Shown: positions 26,047 to 40,100, counted from the first letter of the stretch. The stretch is 64,000 nucleotides of DNA from Trichoplax sp. H2 (GCA_003344405.1 NOWV01000002.1:434001-498000); one strand, 5' to 3'. Made by a program: numbers and translations. The notes: generated from the letters alone by a model not told the origin.

Positions 26047-28089
26047 TCAATTTTTGAGAGAGCGAAAGTAGTCCGGCGCCATTTCCGATAGCCACTCTGG
26101 TTCAATAAGACTTAAATCTCTCATATAACATTTGGTTGTTTGAACTAAATCGGTATATACAACATAGGCCGGCTTAGCGCCAAATAAGCATGAGGTTGGA
26201 TGTATAGCTACTGGTAAATGATTAGCAATGGTGAGGTATCCACTGTCCGTTTGCAGTTCAGCTGTATTTAAAAATAATCCAGCAAGAAGGCACCGTCTTA
26301 CTAATGAAGTATCGTGATTACAAGATACCAATGGTATCCCAATCGTTTGGCATATCTGGCATAATTGTTGACGAATAGCTATAGCACTTTTCATGGCGCG
26401 AATGTTAATAAAGTTCTGATAGCACCAATCTTTGCTACCTTTCGCCGATTTAAAAGCTTTATATAGATTTAATAAAGTAACATGATCCCCTTCAGGTGAT
26501 GTTAATTTTCTTCTTACTTCCAAAGCTTGTTCACGCTTATCATAAGGCGTATACAATATTGAATCTTCAGAAAGTAAGGCTACAAGTGTAACTATCTCTT
26601 CTGTACAGTTGTAATTTTTAGCCGTGAGAAGAATTTTGGAGAATCGTGGTTCAAGCGGAAATCGAGCCATAGTTTTACCTAATTGAGTCAACTGAATATA
26701 GTCCATTTTTTCCACTGCACCTAATTGATAAAGTTGTTCAAGTGCATTGCGTAAATTATTAACTGGTGGCCTATCAATAAAATCGAAATTGATTACATCC
26801 TTGATACCAATGGCTAACATTTGCAAAGCAACACCAGTTAGGTTACATCGTTGTATTTCTGGTCTCGTATGAGACGATAGCTCGTGATACGAATCTTCAG
26901 TGTACAACCGATAGCACATTCCACTTGATTCTCGACCCGCTCGGCCAGTACGCTGCAGTGCTTGATCTTTGGCAATAGGTTGGACAGTCAAAACATCAAA
27001 ACCAGTACGTGAATTATATTGTCGAACTTTGACCATACCGGTGTCAATGACAATTTTAATATCTTTAATTGTAACCGAAGTCTCGGCAAGATTTGTAGCT
27101 AGGACTACCTTGCGACTATTAGACGGAGAAGGCTCGAACACTTTCATTTGCTGACGTGGTGGTAGTCCAGCAAACATTGGACAGATTAGTATTTCTGCTA
27201 CATTATTCACTAGATGCTTCAGATGACTTTTAAGCAATCTCTCTAAAGATTCAATCTCTTCTTGACCGGTCAAAAATACTACAATTCCCCAATGGGGTGG
27301 ATGGAGCTTGTGGACTTGAAGGATAGCTACTAGAGCAGAATGGAGATAATCTGGTTGAGGCTGAGAGGTATACATAATTTGTATTGGAAATTGTCTGCCT
27401 TCGATATAAATAACTTTGGCATTATCCAGATAATTGATAAAGTGTTGGGGATCCAATGTTGCAGACATAATCATAATCTTAAGTGGATTTAATTGCGGAT
27501 TAGTGGCCCTTAACTGTTGACAATTTTTAATAACACCAAATAAGATATCTGTATGGATGGTACGAACATGAGCTTCATCTAATATTATGATATTGTAGCG
27601 GCGTAATAACTGATCATTCATAGCTTCGCGTAGTAACATGCCATCAGTCATATATTTAATTTTGGTAGCAGGTGAACTAGTATCATCGAATCGCACAGTA
27701 TAGCCAACTTTAGAACCTAAGCGAGTACCCATCTCTGATGCTACCCGTTCTGCAATAGTGACCGCAGCAACACGTCGAGGTTGTGTACAAGCAATAATGC
27801 CATTACCGCCTAAACCGCTATGATACAGAAATTGAGGTATTTGTGTTGTTTTACCACTACCAGTTTCACCAATGACAATTAAGGATGCATTATTTTTAAC
27901 CTGCAAGCAAATTTCTTTTCTCACTGGGTAAATAGGTAAACGTTTCCTTTCACTAGCAAGATTGGCTGTAATCTTTTGCATGTCCTTAGTACGAAATTTT
28001 TCGGTTGTGTTACTATTCCATTTTTGTTTGTTGTCAAGTAGTCCAGTGTGCAAATTACCTTGCTTCATATCATCATTATTAGTAGCCAT
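26047..28089 (-). CDS. DHX33: DEAH-box RNA helicase, DHX33-like, single exon
   Basis: This 680-residue intronless frame is a DEAH/RHA helicase. Motifs: GETGSGKT (74-81, motif I), TQPRRVAA (102-109, Ia), DEAH (171-174, II), SAT (209-211, III), FLTGQEE (272-278), TNLAETSVT (332-340, V) and QRTGRAGR (379-386, VI). They are followed by the winged-helix and OB-fold HA2 region ending ..KCYMRDLSLIEPEWLSEMAPDYF. Length and the stretches YTVRFDD, EGRQFPIQ, QPQPDYLHSALV and PVAIHPTSCLF fit DHX33 (human 707), a nucleolar helicase linked to rRNA transcription and cytosolic RNA sensing in vertebrates. The DHX33 assignment against other DEAH members is by motif memory. An oddity is DEAHVRT where the family nearly always has DEAHERT. 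The start ATG (28087-28089) has no longer in-frame alternative. The stop is TGA. Confidence 0.9.
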   Translation of the reverse strand: MATNNDDMKQGNLHTGLLDNKQKWNSNTTEKFRTKDMQKITANLASERKRLPIYPVRKEICLQVKNNASLIVIGETGSGKTTQIPQFLYHSGLGGNGIIACTQPRRVAAVTIAERVASEMGTRLGSKVGYTVRFDDTSSPATKIKYMTDGMLLREAMNDQLLRRYNIIILDEAHVRTIHTDILFGVIKNCQQLRATNPQLNPLKIMIMSATLDPQHFINYLDNAKVIYIEGRQFPIQIMYTSQPQPDYLHSALVAILQVHKLHPPHWGIVVFLTGQEEIESLERLLKSHLKHLVNNVAEILICPMFAGLPPRQQMKVFEPSPSNSRKVVLATNLAETSVTIKDIKIVIDTGMVKVRQYNSRTGFDVLTVQPIAKDQALQRTGRAGRESSGMCYRLYTEDSYHELSSHTRPEIQRCNLTGVALQMLAIGIKDVINFDFIDRPPVNNLRNALEQLYQLGAVEKMDYIQLTQLGKTMARFPLEPRFSKILLTAKNYNCTEEIVTLVALLSEDSILYTPYDKREQALEVRRKLTSPEGDHVTLLNLYKAFKSAKGSKDWCYQNFINIRAMKSAIAIRQQLCQICQTIGIPLVSCNHDTSLVRRCLLAGLFLNTAELQTDSGYLTIANHLPVAIHPTSCLFGAKPAYVVYTDLVQTTKCYMRDLSLIEPEWLSEMAPDYFRSLKN

Positions 28090-28949
28090 CGTTCAAGTCG
28101 ATATTGCAATAATCAGCCAAGTTCTATCGATTCATTAACTATCCTATTGGGTGAGTAGTGATCGGTACAGATAGAGCATCCCATGCGAAGCAGTGATGAT
28201 TAAAAATAGAAAATTGAAGATTGTCAATATGCTACACTATTACTGTACTTATTAGTAGTACTGTATCGCGACAGGCCATGTGCTGTACTTACTGCTATTC
28301 TTGTCCACTTTTTAAAGGTACGTATTATTCATCCTTTGCAATTCAATTTTCATACAAGTTATAGCACTGTCGTTTTACTGTATGCCCTATATTATTCACT
28401 AAGTTAGAAGTGCAATAACATCGACAGTCAATCATTTCAACAAGACATAGATACTTTTAGACTACTGTATAGGGGAATTGAAAGACACCGTGGCTCAATT
28501 ACGATACCTTACATGGATAAAGGAAAGCATGGAGCCATTTTAATCATGCAATGCGATACCCTCCCACAAGTAGAGATGAGCAATACCAATAGTAGTCTTC
28601 TCTGTCCGCAGTTTGTGGTCTTGATGGAGATGCCAAATTGTTATACTGTAACTTGGTAAGCGCTAAAGAGTTTCCACGATCTCCAAATTAATGATTCCAA
28701 TGATGAGAGGAAACTATTACTATAATCTAGTCGATATGTTACTACGGCAGCTATGGCAACGTTTCTCAGCACTGCCTTGACCCTAAGATTGACGAGTACA
28801 GTATACTAAAATCTTACCGGTAAGGTTTACATAGTAGTCTATGTATCAGCGTATGGCGATATCGACTGTACAGTACAGTACTGTAGCATGGACCGCTACT
28901 ATAGATCTTACAGGTAAAGATGTAGTCGTCTATGACAGTACAAAAAATG

Positions 28950-29023
28950 TGTAAAATAGATGTCGCATTATTTTCTTGCTATTATAACGCAACAACGCCT
29001 AAGTTGACGACATCTGTTTTACA
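28950..29023. repeat. Short inverted repeat (16-bp arms)
   Basis: Arms TGTAAAATAGATGTCG (28950-28965) and CGACATCTGTTTTACA (29008-29023) pair at 15 of 16 positions around a 42-base loop. Confidence 0.7.
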
Positions 29024-30764
29024 TCTACTACGATAACAGTCTTTTCCATATTCATTTCTGCCTCCATCAAACTTTTTTCTCATCAACTTGTTTTAATAAT
29101 TCGGATCAAATCCATTAGACAGACCCAGAATATTTTTATACTATGTCATATACAAATAGGCGAAATACATGTCGAAACTTGTCCATCATTCTTTTCTATG
29201 TAACGAAAACCAATTTTCGTCATGATTTAGTCAAGTTCAATTTTCATTCAAGTAATTTCTATTTCATTTTCCATCCGAATTGATCTTGATACTAACTACT
29301 ATTTTGACCTATTTTCCTACCTAAAGCAATGCGATCTTAATACTTACTATACTTCCATCATAACGATGCATTCCTCGTTGTGAAAGAGCTCTTTTGTGAA
29401 TGTTTCCTAAGCGATTTATACCGCATATTCTACTGTTACTTCGAAGTATTACAAATCACCATTTGGGACACTCTATCTGTGCAATGTGATCAATAAATAT
29501 CAAATACAGTAGCCTATAAACTTTGCAGACAGTAAGCAGTTACTTACTGATCCTGTCAGCCTGCAAGAATATTTACTACAGTGCAGTATCGAGAATGATT
29601 ACCGCAGAATAAGAAACGAGATTCGCTCTCGTAAGTACCTGTAGGAAAACTACATTATGTTGAGGCCACAGGTAAATAAGATCGTAGATTAGAATTAGCG
29701 GTGTTCATAGATACACCCTATTAGGTGTTATGGCCATCACAGACAACGAGAGGATAATGTTTTAGATGTCAATTGCAGGAGCCATATTGAACGTTAAGTA
29801 GAGTAAGGAATAGTATAGGGAAGGTTAAATAAGATTTTACTTCAATTGATTGAAACGGGGATTTGATAAACATACTTATCAATCCTCCTTTCTACCAATG
29901 TGTAAAAGGCCAACTCCTTGGAGGGGGAGAGAGGTCGATAGCCTTGAGCTAACTGTGTATGTAATTACGTTATCTTAAGTTCTACTGCTGCAATATTCAA
30001 CAATAATATTTTAGGTAAATAAACTATTTTTAACTGCTACGTTCAGGGCTTCGTTGTGTGACTGGATACTGTAGGGCTAAAAGTAGTACTTATTAGCAGT
30101 ACCGGAGAATGGACGAGAAAGAATTCTGATTCTCTCTCATATGCACTGAACGCTGAACCAAAACGAATTCTTAGTTCCGCTCATAGATCCATTGGATGCT
30201 GAATGAGAAGGAATTGTGATTCGCTCTCAACAATTAATTTATAAGCTCTGCATGATAAGTTGATATTTATGCTAGTATACAAAATGGAGAGTGAACATCA
30301 TTTGATTCGCCTTCATACTGTATTTACTGGATGCAGAGATGATAGGAGAATGAATCAGAATTCGTTTCTTGTTTTGTGGTGAGATAGACAGTTGTTATAG
30401 GACGAGAGATTGTAAAGAGGATGAAGAATAGATTTTAAATTTTGCTATGAAAGTTAAAAATCGATACAGTAGAGTGAATCTCGTTATATTAGACCAAAGT
30501 TATGAACTACTAAATTATGGTGTATCTAGTAGTCCATGCCAAAGCATTAGTTTCGTTTATTTTGTATTTTTTTTTAGGGAGGATTAGTAAAGTGCTAGAA
30601 AAGATCGCAGGAAACTCATCTACTGCATTGCAGACTCTGCAGTGACGTAAAATACTTCTCATACATCTGACCTACAAGCATGATTTATTACGGGCCTGTA
30701 GCACAAGTATCAATGACAATTATAGAATTAAGCTCCTGCTTGATATTTTATGAAATGGTAATCG

Positions 30765-31165
30765 CAGTCGAGGTAATTTAGTTATACGCGTCAATAAAGT
30801 AGATAGCAGTCTAAGAAAATGAGATTTTAATTGAATTTGTCATTAGATTTTATCAAAGTAAAGTACATTAGTCTAAAAGAAATTTTGCGTAATCGATCAT
30901 TTATGACAGTTTTGACAATTTCGCTATAAGTACACAATAACAGTCAGCAGTCGAAGAAAATAATAGTTTAATTTGATTCATTTACTTGACTTATCAATGT
31001 AAAGTAGTTTAATTTAAAAGTAATTTATATAATTGATCATTTATGGCAGTTGAGATAATTTAGTTAAAAATACAGTATAGAAGTCAGCAATTTAAGGAAG
31101 TAATATTTTAATTTAAATTATCAATAGACTTTATAAGTGTAAAGTAGTTTAAGAGTCATTTTATC
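30765..31165 (+). repeat. Degenerate tandem repeat, three units of about 140 bp
   Basis: Units begin at 30765, 30907 and 31047 with CAGT.GAG.TAATTT-like words. Each carries a run like GATTTTAATTGAATT, then AAAGTAGTTTAA; the first two end in GATCATTTATGRCAG. Divergence is substantial. Confidence 0.65.
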
Positions 31166-34100
31166 CGAAACGTAAAAGATGACTTTACTGAAAGATTAGC
31201 TTAAACGAAAAAATCATAAGTATTGCGACTCATGTGTGTAATAAAAAGACATTGATAAATCAGGTTTGTAGTTAATATCAATCTCTAACGCAATCAGTAT
31301 TACCGATGCTTTAATTTGCTTTAATTGACCAATGCTTTTAACTTAAATTCTACCATACAAAATTGAACAAGAACACTAGATCATATTCTACTCTTGAAGC
31401 AGCAGGCAAACAAATTGAAGTACGGATATAAAACTGCCTATCAATATTTAACATGAATGTGAACAAAAGTAATATTTCAATGATTGCAACGATTGTGAGT
31501 TAGTAGCTAACATAATGGTACACGGTCGCTTAACCACATAATAAAGATGGCGCTAAAGGAGGTTGATTAAATCATAAAGTCTCAAAGTCCAAAAAAAATT
31601 GATTCAAATTCAATCCATGCAAAAATAAACTAACAATTGCTACTGTCACTGTAACAATAAAAATAGTCAATATCGAACTGACAAATAACAGAATCGTTAC
31701 AAGTAAAATAATGTTGAAAATATGAAGAGTGGGTATCAACGTAAAGAATGTTAACAAATAGGCAATGATAACCTAGCCAATCTTGCCTATTTTATAAAGT
31801 GAAAACGAACGATGCGATAGTAATAGGAACTACCAAATAGATCATTTAAGAAATAATATGGTTTCGATAACCTTGACAAATATATTGTTAACTACGCCAA
31901 AATAAGAATTCATCGACAAGCACAACAACAGCTGTCTATTGGGAAGGGTAACAGTCTGAATTGAATAAATCCAGAGTACAACTAAAATCCACTGCGGTAT
32001 CGAGGTGAAAGCAATAGCAAAGAGGAATAATTGAAATAAAGCAATTTTTAACCAAAATGCTATATGATTACAAGAAGTAGAAAGCTAAAAGAATAATATA
32101 AGCAGCTGATAGCCAAGTAGATTATAAAGGAAGTAAATGTAGCCATTCAAGGTGTAATAAGAAGTTATAAATTACGGTAAATCATATAGTAATGGACAAA
32201 TCATTGGCATGAAGAGATTAAACTGTGAGTTGTTGCACACCCTATGCTGTGGATCTTGATGATAAAAAATTGATAGAAAAATCCTGACACATAAAAAGTA
32301 ATGTTGTAGGTTTCAAGTATTTTCAAGGAGCAAAGTTTTGAACCCTAAACAATACTGTATTCCAAATTCGATTTTGGGAGAGACTATTAAGTTAAATGGG
32401 TATGAACATCCACTAATACAGTATGTTGTATTAATCCTGCATAGGTGTCTACATAAGCATCTAGAACGAACAACATTAAATATTCTTTAATAAATATTTT
32501 AATGATCTTAAATTGGATGAATTTCGTTCATTAAGGTATTTCATAACAAACGATTATATTTTCTATCACTAGAATTAATCTGTATATTTATTATTAAAAA
32601 ATTAAATTGTCCTTATATACTGAATTAAATATAAATGTTTAAGAAAATTGTATTTTAATCATCAATATATCATACTATTAATGAAGTATAGAAAGACGAT
32701 GTAGCCTTAAAACGAATTAAAAAATATACCATCGAAATCTTATCTACAGTAACTTAACTGTTATTAAATGCATCGAAATCACCAATTATTATTGTTATCT
32801 TACAAGATACAATCAAACCAGGATAAAAATAGGTTGAATTTATCGCCATAAACTCAAGCTATTGATAAAAAGTGATAAAGATTGATGATTGCCATTTATT
32901 ACAGTAAATAAATAGTAGAGTTGATTGTTTTGATATTGCGATAACTTTAAAATAGATATGTAATATTACCATTTTGTGGGGAAGGGATAAGATTAGATTG
33001 ATTATGTCACCTTAAAAGAAATGTTAGCAATTGATGCCCGAATCAACGATAGGTCGAAGAATTGCATTGCAATATATTGTGCGCGAATCATAATTATTTT
33101 ATATCTAATGAAACGACTGTTTATTTTACTATTGAAGCGATGATTTCACTTGAAGAAGTTAACCATATTTTTCTTTACACACTATCTGCAATAAGTCTGA
33201 ATTAAAATAATCATTGAATTATATCATTGAAATGAAGATAAAAATCAAAGAAATTATCCGATCAGAGCTTATCCTGTCACTGAACAATGTATTCCATCTG
33301 CATCATTATTGCAGACTTGTTAATTATTGACTATAATTATCGTGTATAGCAAATAGCTTTCTCGTTTCTGCCCTTTATGGAATTAATTATTATCATTTTT
33401 ATTTTATTGTTATAGAAAATTTAAAGTGAAACTTGAAAAAATTTGTATTATACGTTCTATCCCATTCATTTCTAGCTTTTATTAAGAAGGATACTGTAGC
33501 ATCCACTGAAAGATGTCAACATCAAGAGAAATGATGAAGATTATGCACATACTTTTACAGATAAAGAGCTAGATAGCGCTACTATATTGTTATTAGAGAT
33601 AAAGATTGATATGTATCCTTATTAATCAAATAATAGAACATGAAAAGAACGCAAGTTAATAAATTAAGCAATCGATATCGATATATTATATATTAATTTT
33701 AAAATATTGCATCGTCTTGCTTATCACAAGAGTGATCCTATATGCGACAGCTAATGATGAAGTATAAACAAAACATTATTTCGATTATATAAAATTTTAT
33801 CAGCCCTAATTGGCAAATAATTTCTAAATAAAAATCGTCTAGAAATGAATAAAATAGGTAAAAACTAATTATTGTAACAACTCAGAAAATACTACTGGTA
33901 TTTTACAAAAATTGCCTATTTTCACTTAATTTATCATCTAAAGATATGTTATATTAGATTATATGTCGTATTGATATTATAGAAGCGGAATTCTTGAGAC
34001 TAGGATCACCAACACCTCTTTACAGTGGTGTACTAATGTCAAAAAATTATACAGTTTATAGATTGCTACGATATCTATTGTTGTAAGCGTAAGATAGAAA

Positions 34101-37100
34101 TTAATGTTAAGTAAAATCAGTTAAATCAATTTTGCGCTAGAAAATAAAGAGGAAATAAAAGTAATTATAAATTTTTTTAAAATAATAGCCAAAGAAACTA
34201 TCTCACTCTAATTAATTTTATGCAAATATTCTAGTCTAATTTTAACTAAAACTACTATTTACTTTTTTTGACTTCCTCAAAAATTTTACTATCAGAAAAT
34301 GAAATTGTATATAAAAAATAACATCAATGCCAATTAAAATAGCGAAATTATGACAATTGCAACAATTAGGAACAGGTAATCAAACAATCAGAGTCATCTA
34401 AAAACTTCTTCCATATAATCATTTCCTAAATTTTTTGTTATCATTCATCAATCGATAAAAATGATTGGAAGAGCTATCTTTCAGTATTGCTAAAATTACC
34501 GCAAATGATTGGAATATTTTTGCAATTAGTAAACATGAATAACTGCTTGAGTCATTCTCATAATGGTAATCAAAATAGACTAAGAGATTTCTCTTCGAAA
34601 CCAATGAGAAAGAGGTTGACTATAAAAGCTCCCGAACTACAATATTATAATCTAATTTTTTTCCATTGCCCAATGCTGATTGCTATTTATGGGCAATTTT
34701 TATTATATTGAAAGGAGATCGTGAAGATTGAATAGGGAGGATCTCGTATGATGTCGGATTAAAAGTAATGGTAGGTAAATAAAGTTGATACCATTCTATG
34801 AAGCGGATGCTTGACGTAATTACTGAATTGAGAGTAATCAAAATTCTATCAAGGAACTATTGCAATCCCATTGCGTAATTGTTAATAATTTAATTTCAAA
34901 TTTCCGTAGTACAATTTTTTTTCTCATCTACTTTGAGCTAAAGAGAATCCTATACCGTAAAGTCAACATAAATGAAATAATCGAACAATTCTAATAGTAC
35001 TGATATTATTTGAAATATTAATAATAGCCATTAATTGTTCCAATCTTTCTATAAAATTTAGCTATTTAAGGAATATACTTCTATTGCTAGATGAGATAAG
35101 AGCCCACTCTAGTATTATTACAAAGCAATTCTTGTGCATTGTAAGGGTAATATCAAATCTTGGATTATCCACTTCAACTAAAAAATATTTTTTCTCTGAA
35201 TAGCGATAGTAGCATATTAACATATTTGTCTTCAACAGTTGTAAAAATAGGCTTTATCATACAAATATCCGTTTATTTTAACTTGTAAATAAGAGATTGT
35301 TGTTCATAGAAAAGTGAGTCCTTTAGTATGGTAAAATACTAAAACAGATCATTTCTCGTTAGAGTAAGGAATTAAAGTTATCTTTCTATAAAAAAAATAA
35401 GATCTATTATGCTGATAATAGATCATCTTTTACTGTAATATAAGATTGCAATACTTTGACATCGATTTAAGTGAAACATATTAAAACGTTACACAAATAT
35501 TAAAATAAGCAAATATTTCTCAATGAAACAGATGTAACTAGCATCCGTTCCAGTCTTAAACTGTTAATTTGTAATTTAAACTATCTGCTACTACCACTAT
35601 AGCAATTAATAAAGAAATATGCATTGTTAATTACCTTTAATTGAAGTATTTTACGTCATGGAAAGACAAGGAATATAAATTATAATAGCTATAGAGAGCT
35701 ATAAATAGTTTTAATAGCGATATATTCGAAAAAATTTCATAATGTATACGGCTGTATCATAATATAACTTCTAGCATATACGGTACTAATAAGCAATTCT
35801 GATAATCTTTCAAGAGAGTCAATTAATTAGAGATAATAATAACAATTAATATATATAAAATAGCCATAAAGTAGAGATTCTTGTTCTGCTATAGAATATC
35901 CTAAGAAATGAAATTAGATTAAGAGCATGTGGTCCTGATCAAGAAGAATAGCATGAAATTATTAATGTTTGAAAATAGATGATGTTAGAATATTAGTTAA
36001 TAGATTTCTGTTTCACGATCGTTAGGCTACGATTATATTAATAATGATGATGTTGACAAGATGGGTTCATCTCAATATTCAATCCATTTATATTAGCCCA
36101 CATTGTTGGAGATAGCATCAATAACAATACGCTTAGTGTAAAATTCTAGCCTACCCTTTATCCTAGTGACCCTTGATCATAAAAAAGTTAGAATATTAAA
36201 AATGGAGAGTTACCTATTTAATATTTTTTTGAATAGTGCAATAATTACTCTGTTATGGAATTCCATACCTTTTGAATTTATATTTCAATTTTTCCAGTAG
36301 AAGAATAAAACTACCGATTGTCAGTATTCAGCATCAGAATGATTTATAATTTTGACTATAATGAGATATAACTTTGTTACAAGATAATAGATAGATACGT
36401 ATTCACATTAAACGGTAGTTATTGGCATTAGATCTCAGTTTGTAACTCTATCCAGTAATCTTAAAAAGAAGACGAGAACGAAAATTTCCACTAAGAAGAT
36501 AATAATTAATGTGAATAATTCGTCTATTACTAGTCAATTTTCGATATGTTACGATTTTCATCATCTAATTAAGATTTAAGTCAATTTATTCATTAAGAGG
36601 TCGAATATAACAAATAATTTTACGAATCATATGCAACTGATGTTTTGTTGCATTGATATACGAGTATGTGATTTATGTACATCAGGATCTAAATACTATA
36701 GATTACTAAATAAATCGCTCTCATTATCAATTGTAATGATAAAAAAGGACCATGGCGATCAGTAGTGTCATTTTAAATATGATTTACTACATCCATTAAT
36801 TACTTTCTTGGATTACAACGATGTCTAATATCTTTAATTTCAGTTGAGATGATAGTAGAAATACTAAAGATCGACCTGGAAGTAGAATAATTTACAACAA
36901 CATTGATTGATTAGACAGGTTCATAGAAATTATCTAGCAATAAGAATGATTATACAGCTTAACTTAATGGTAGCTGTCTAGTCTTGTGACAGTAGTAATC
37001 CACGATTGTAATATTTTGTGCTCTCCATTTAGGCTAAGATGAGCACGACAACTAAAATTGAAATAATAAACAATCATGATTCTAGCCAATGTTGATTAAT

Positions 37101-40100
37101 GTACAGTACCTGCTATGACTAGATTTGCTAGAACCAGCTGGCAATAATGAAAAGTCAAATCCCTTTGAAATCTTAGTTCTAATAGTCATTGTGTTATCTC
37201 ACCTTTCACTATCATCAACCACATTAGCAGGGCTGCAGTGAAAGTGTGCGTCCTACACTAAAATAACTTATATGTCTTTATTTGGTAAATTCAAATTCAA
37301 ATTGTCTTCATGAGTCGACTGACTTAGTCTCTTTAGCTTATTTAAAATTTTTAACTTATAATTATTAATTTGTAATATCCATTCATCTATAATATAGACA
37401 AACGTAGACAACCTAGTATGCGTATTAAAACTGATGTAATTAATTTTGAACACTAAAAGAATGTAGTTTTAGGGGATAAAGTCATTAATCATGATCATTT
37501 ATTATTCATTGAATCCATTAAAATTATCTGAAGCTCGTCTGTATTTAATGTAATTGAACTGTGATCTTTTATTTCGATCACTATTGTCTCCAACAGTGAC
37601 TCTCAATGTAAACATTGCGACTTTGGATACCATGACATATTTAATCGTAAGTAAAAGAGATGATTTCACGTAGAAAAATAAATAGTTAACAAAAGAAAGG
37701 TAAAGAATGGACTATGTAATAAACTTGATGAGACAACTAGACATTAGAATATTTAAAATTTAAACTGTAAAATTTTTATTCTGTAATAAGAATAAAATAA
37801 AACAACTATTACCTATAGCTAACCAAATCAATTTTATCGACAAATTGGACTATTTCTTGCTAAACAATACCACAAACCTCTTACTAAACAATATCACAAA
37901 CCCTTTAGTAAATTTGGTTACTATATTCTTGAGATATTGTTGTCTTCTCTACATTAGTATTATCAACTGAGGACGCTTTTGCTTCAATTTCGTTTCGTAT
38001 CCGTAAGATCTTATCGCGTAAAATATTTTACGTCTATAATTTGTAAAAATTTTAGGCCTGAGGTATTTCAATTTTATTTTTAGATTAACGGTCGTGTAGC
38101 AGGATGGAACGATAATTAAAGTAAATAAATAAGATCATACTTGCTATTTTTGTTTTTGCTCTACTTTCCTTGTAATGCATTATTTGGTAAGGCTAAATAA
38201 AGAGAGCAGCACTTATAAAAGATACGAAATAACAAGACTATTAATTATCGTACCATCATAAAACAGCAATAATGCATTAGACCATATATTATGTAATACG
38301 TAAGAGATAAAATAGTTAAAAAATTTAGTAACCAAATTTTAGAATACTGTACCGTATCAAAATCAATAGATCTAGAAGTAGCTGAAAAAGTAAAAGATCT
38401 CATCATTTCTCATTTTGAAAACTAAGACTTTTAGTCTTAGATAACATAAAAAAAAGTTTGAATTACGTTAGTGGTTAACACTGTTAAATTTTATTTATTC
38501 CTATCCAAAATCGATTCAAATTGGTCCATAAAAGAAGTATCACTATTATTAGTAGTAGTATTTGTAAAAGTAAAGAAACAGAAAAATCCGGTAGACGCAC
38601 ACATGATATAGTACTATGAACGGAAGAGAAAATATTCTTTTAAAAAACTAAATAAAGAATCGATATGTGATATTTTCAAAAGATGCACCGTCATCAATTA
38701 ATCTATAGAGTATCGATGTAAGAGATCAATATCAAGTTTATTTGCTATATCCATAAGCGCGATTTATAAGTTAATACTAAACAGAATACTCAATATTTAC
38801 GTTGAAATATCAATTTTGTTAACCACATAAACGATTGCCTGGATAGTTAAACAGAGCATATATTTCAGTTGCAGTCAGTTTTAAACAAAATTCAGAATCA
38901 TTCAATTACATGACAACATATGTCTATATAATTTTATTCATTATTATTGACTTAAAACTCATTTATTATTTTAATAATCCCTCCCATATTTTCTATCTCT
39001 CCACCCACTCTACAATTTCAATTACCATTGTTGAATAAAGAGAATAAGTTTCTTTTTCTACTTTACAGAAATTGATAAAGCTAGTCAAGAGAGAAAGACA
39101 GACAGAATCGTAAAAAATCAAAAAATGAAAACATATGCTACCTTTCACGTCGAGAAATATCTCTTGTTTGGAAATTACTTAATCAATTTATCATAAATGA
39201 ATGATTTAAAGTAGAAAATTTATGACTTCACATACTATAGTCCATGACTTAAAATTAGAATTGGTTAGGATTTAAAATGATAATCAATTGAAATTTTTTA
39301 TTGGCTATATGAATTATTATTGACAGTATTACCTCAGGCTTGAGAATTAGGTATTGGAAATATCCTATCATAATAGAGGGAAAATATGGAAATCTTCTTC
39401 CGCAATGTCAATATATGTTATGTTATATTATAAATACGTCGACTAATTAAATATCGTAGATTGAGTCATGGTTGCGTATTTTTGGTTATGTGATATGAAA
39501 TTGATCGCGGTCTAAGAATAACAGTTATTACAAGTTAGACTGTATATCAACGAATAAAGAAGTATATATAAATTTGTTCTCATATACAAATAATGATAAT
39601 ATGATTGCAAGTAGGTAAACAAGAAAAAAGAGAAATATCGTAAGTGGGTGCTACTACCTGATTTCTTGGATGAATCTTTTATTTCCATTTATAATGATAA
39701 ATCGCCACTGATGTCACTTAGGTTATCGTCGCAACAAAGTAGATATATTTATAATTATTCATATTTCGTAGACTTCACCCAAAAAATTTAATATATCATC
39801 GATGGATATTAGAATGCTGTCATAATAATATAAACAAATACTATAAAGAAAGTTATCTATAATGAAGCCATTACCTATATGTATCTGCATGCATATGCGT
39901 ATGCATTATCTTAGTGATATATTAACTTTTCGATAGTAAGCTACAATTGCCAAACGTTATAATGAAACAATTGCAAGATATCAATGCATAATAACAGCAA
40001 TGATTAATTGATTTCCATTTCTCCACCTCCAATTAAATCAGAAAACATTTCAACCATAAGATAATACATCTATATATGATTGGATTTTTTTTTCATTTCC

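Noticed and set aside
26969-27154. 61-residue plus-strand frame inside the helicase gene
   Set aside because: Antisense shadow of the DHX33-like coding sequence.
31572-31757. Very hydrophobic 61-residue minus-strand frame
   Set aside because: Considered as a membrane-protein exon, but AT-rich DNA yields Ile/Leu/Phe/Val strings by composition and no neighbouring exon was found.
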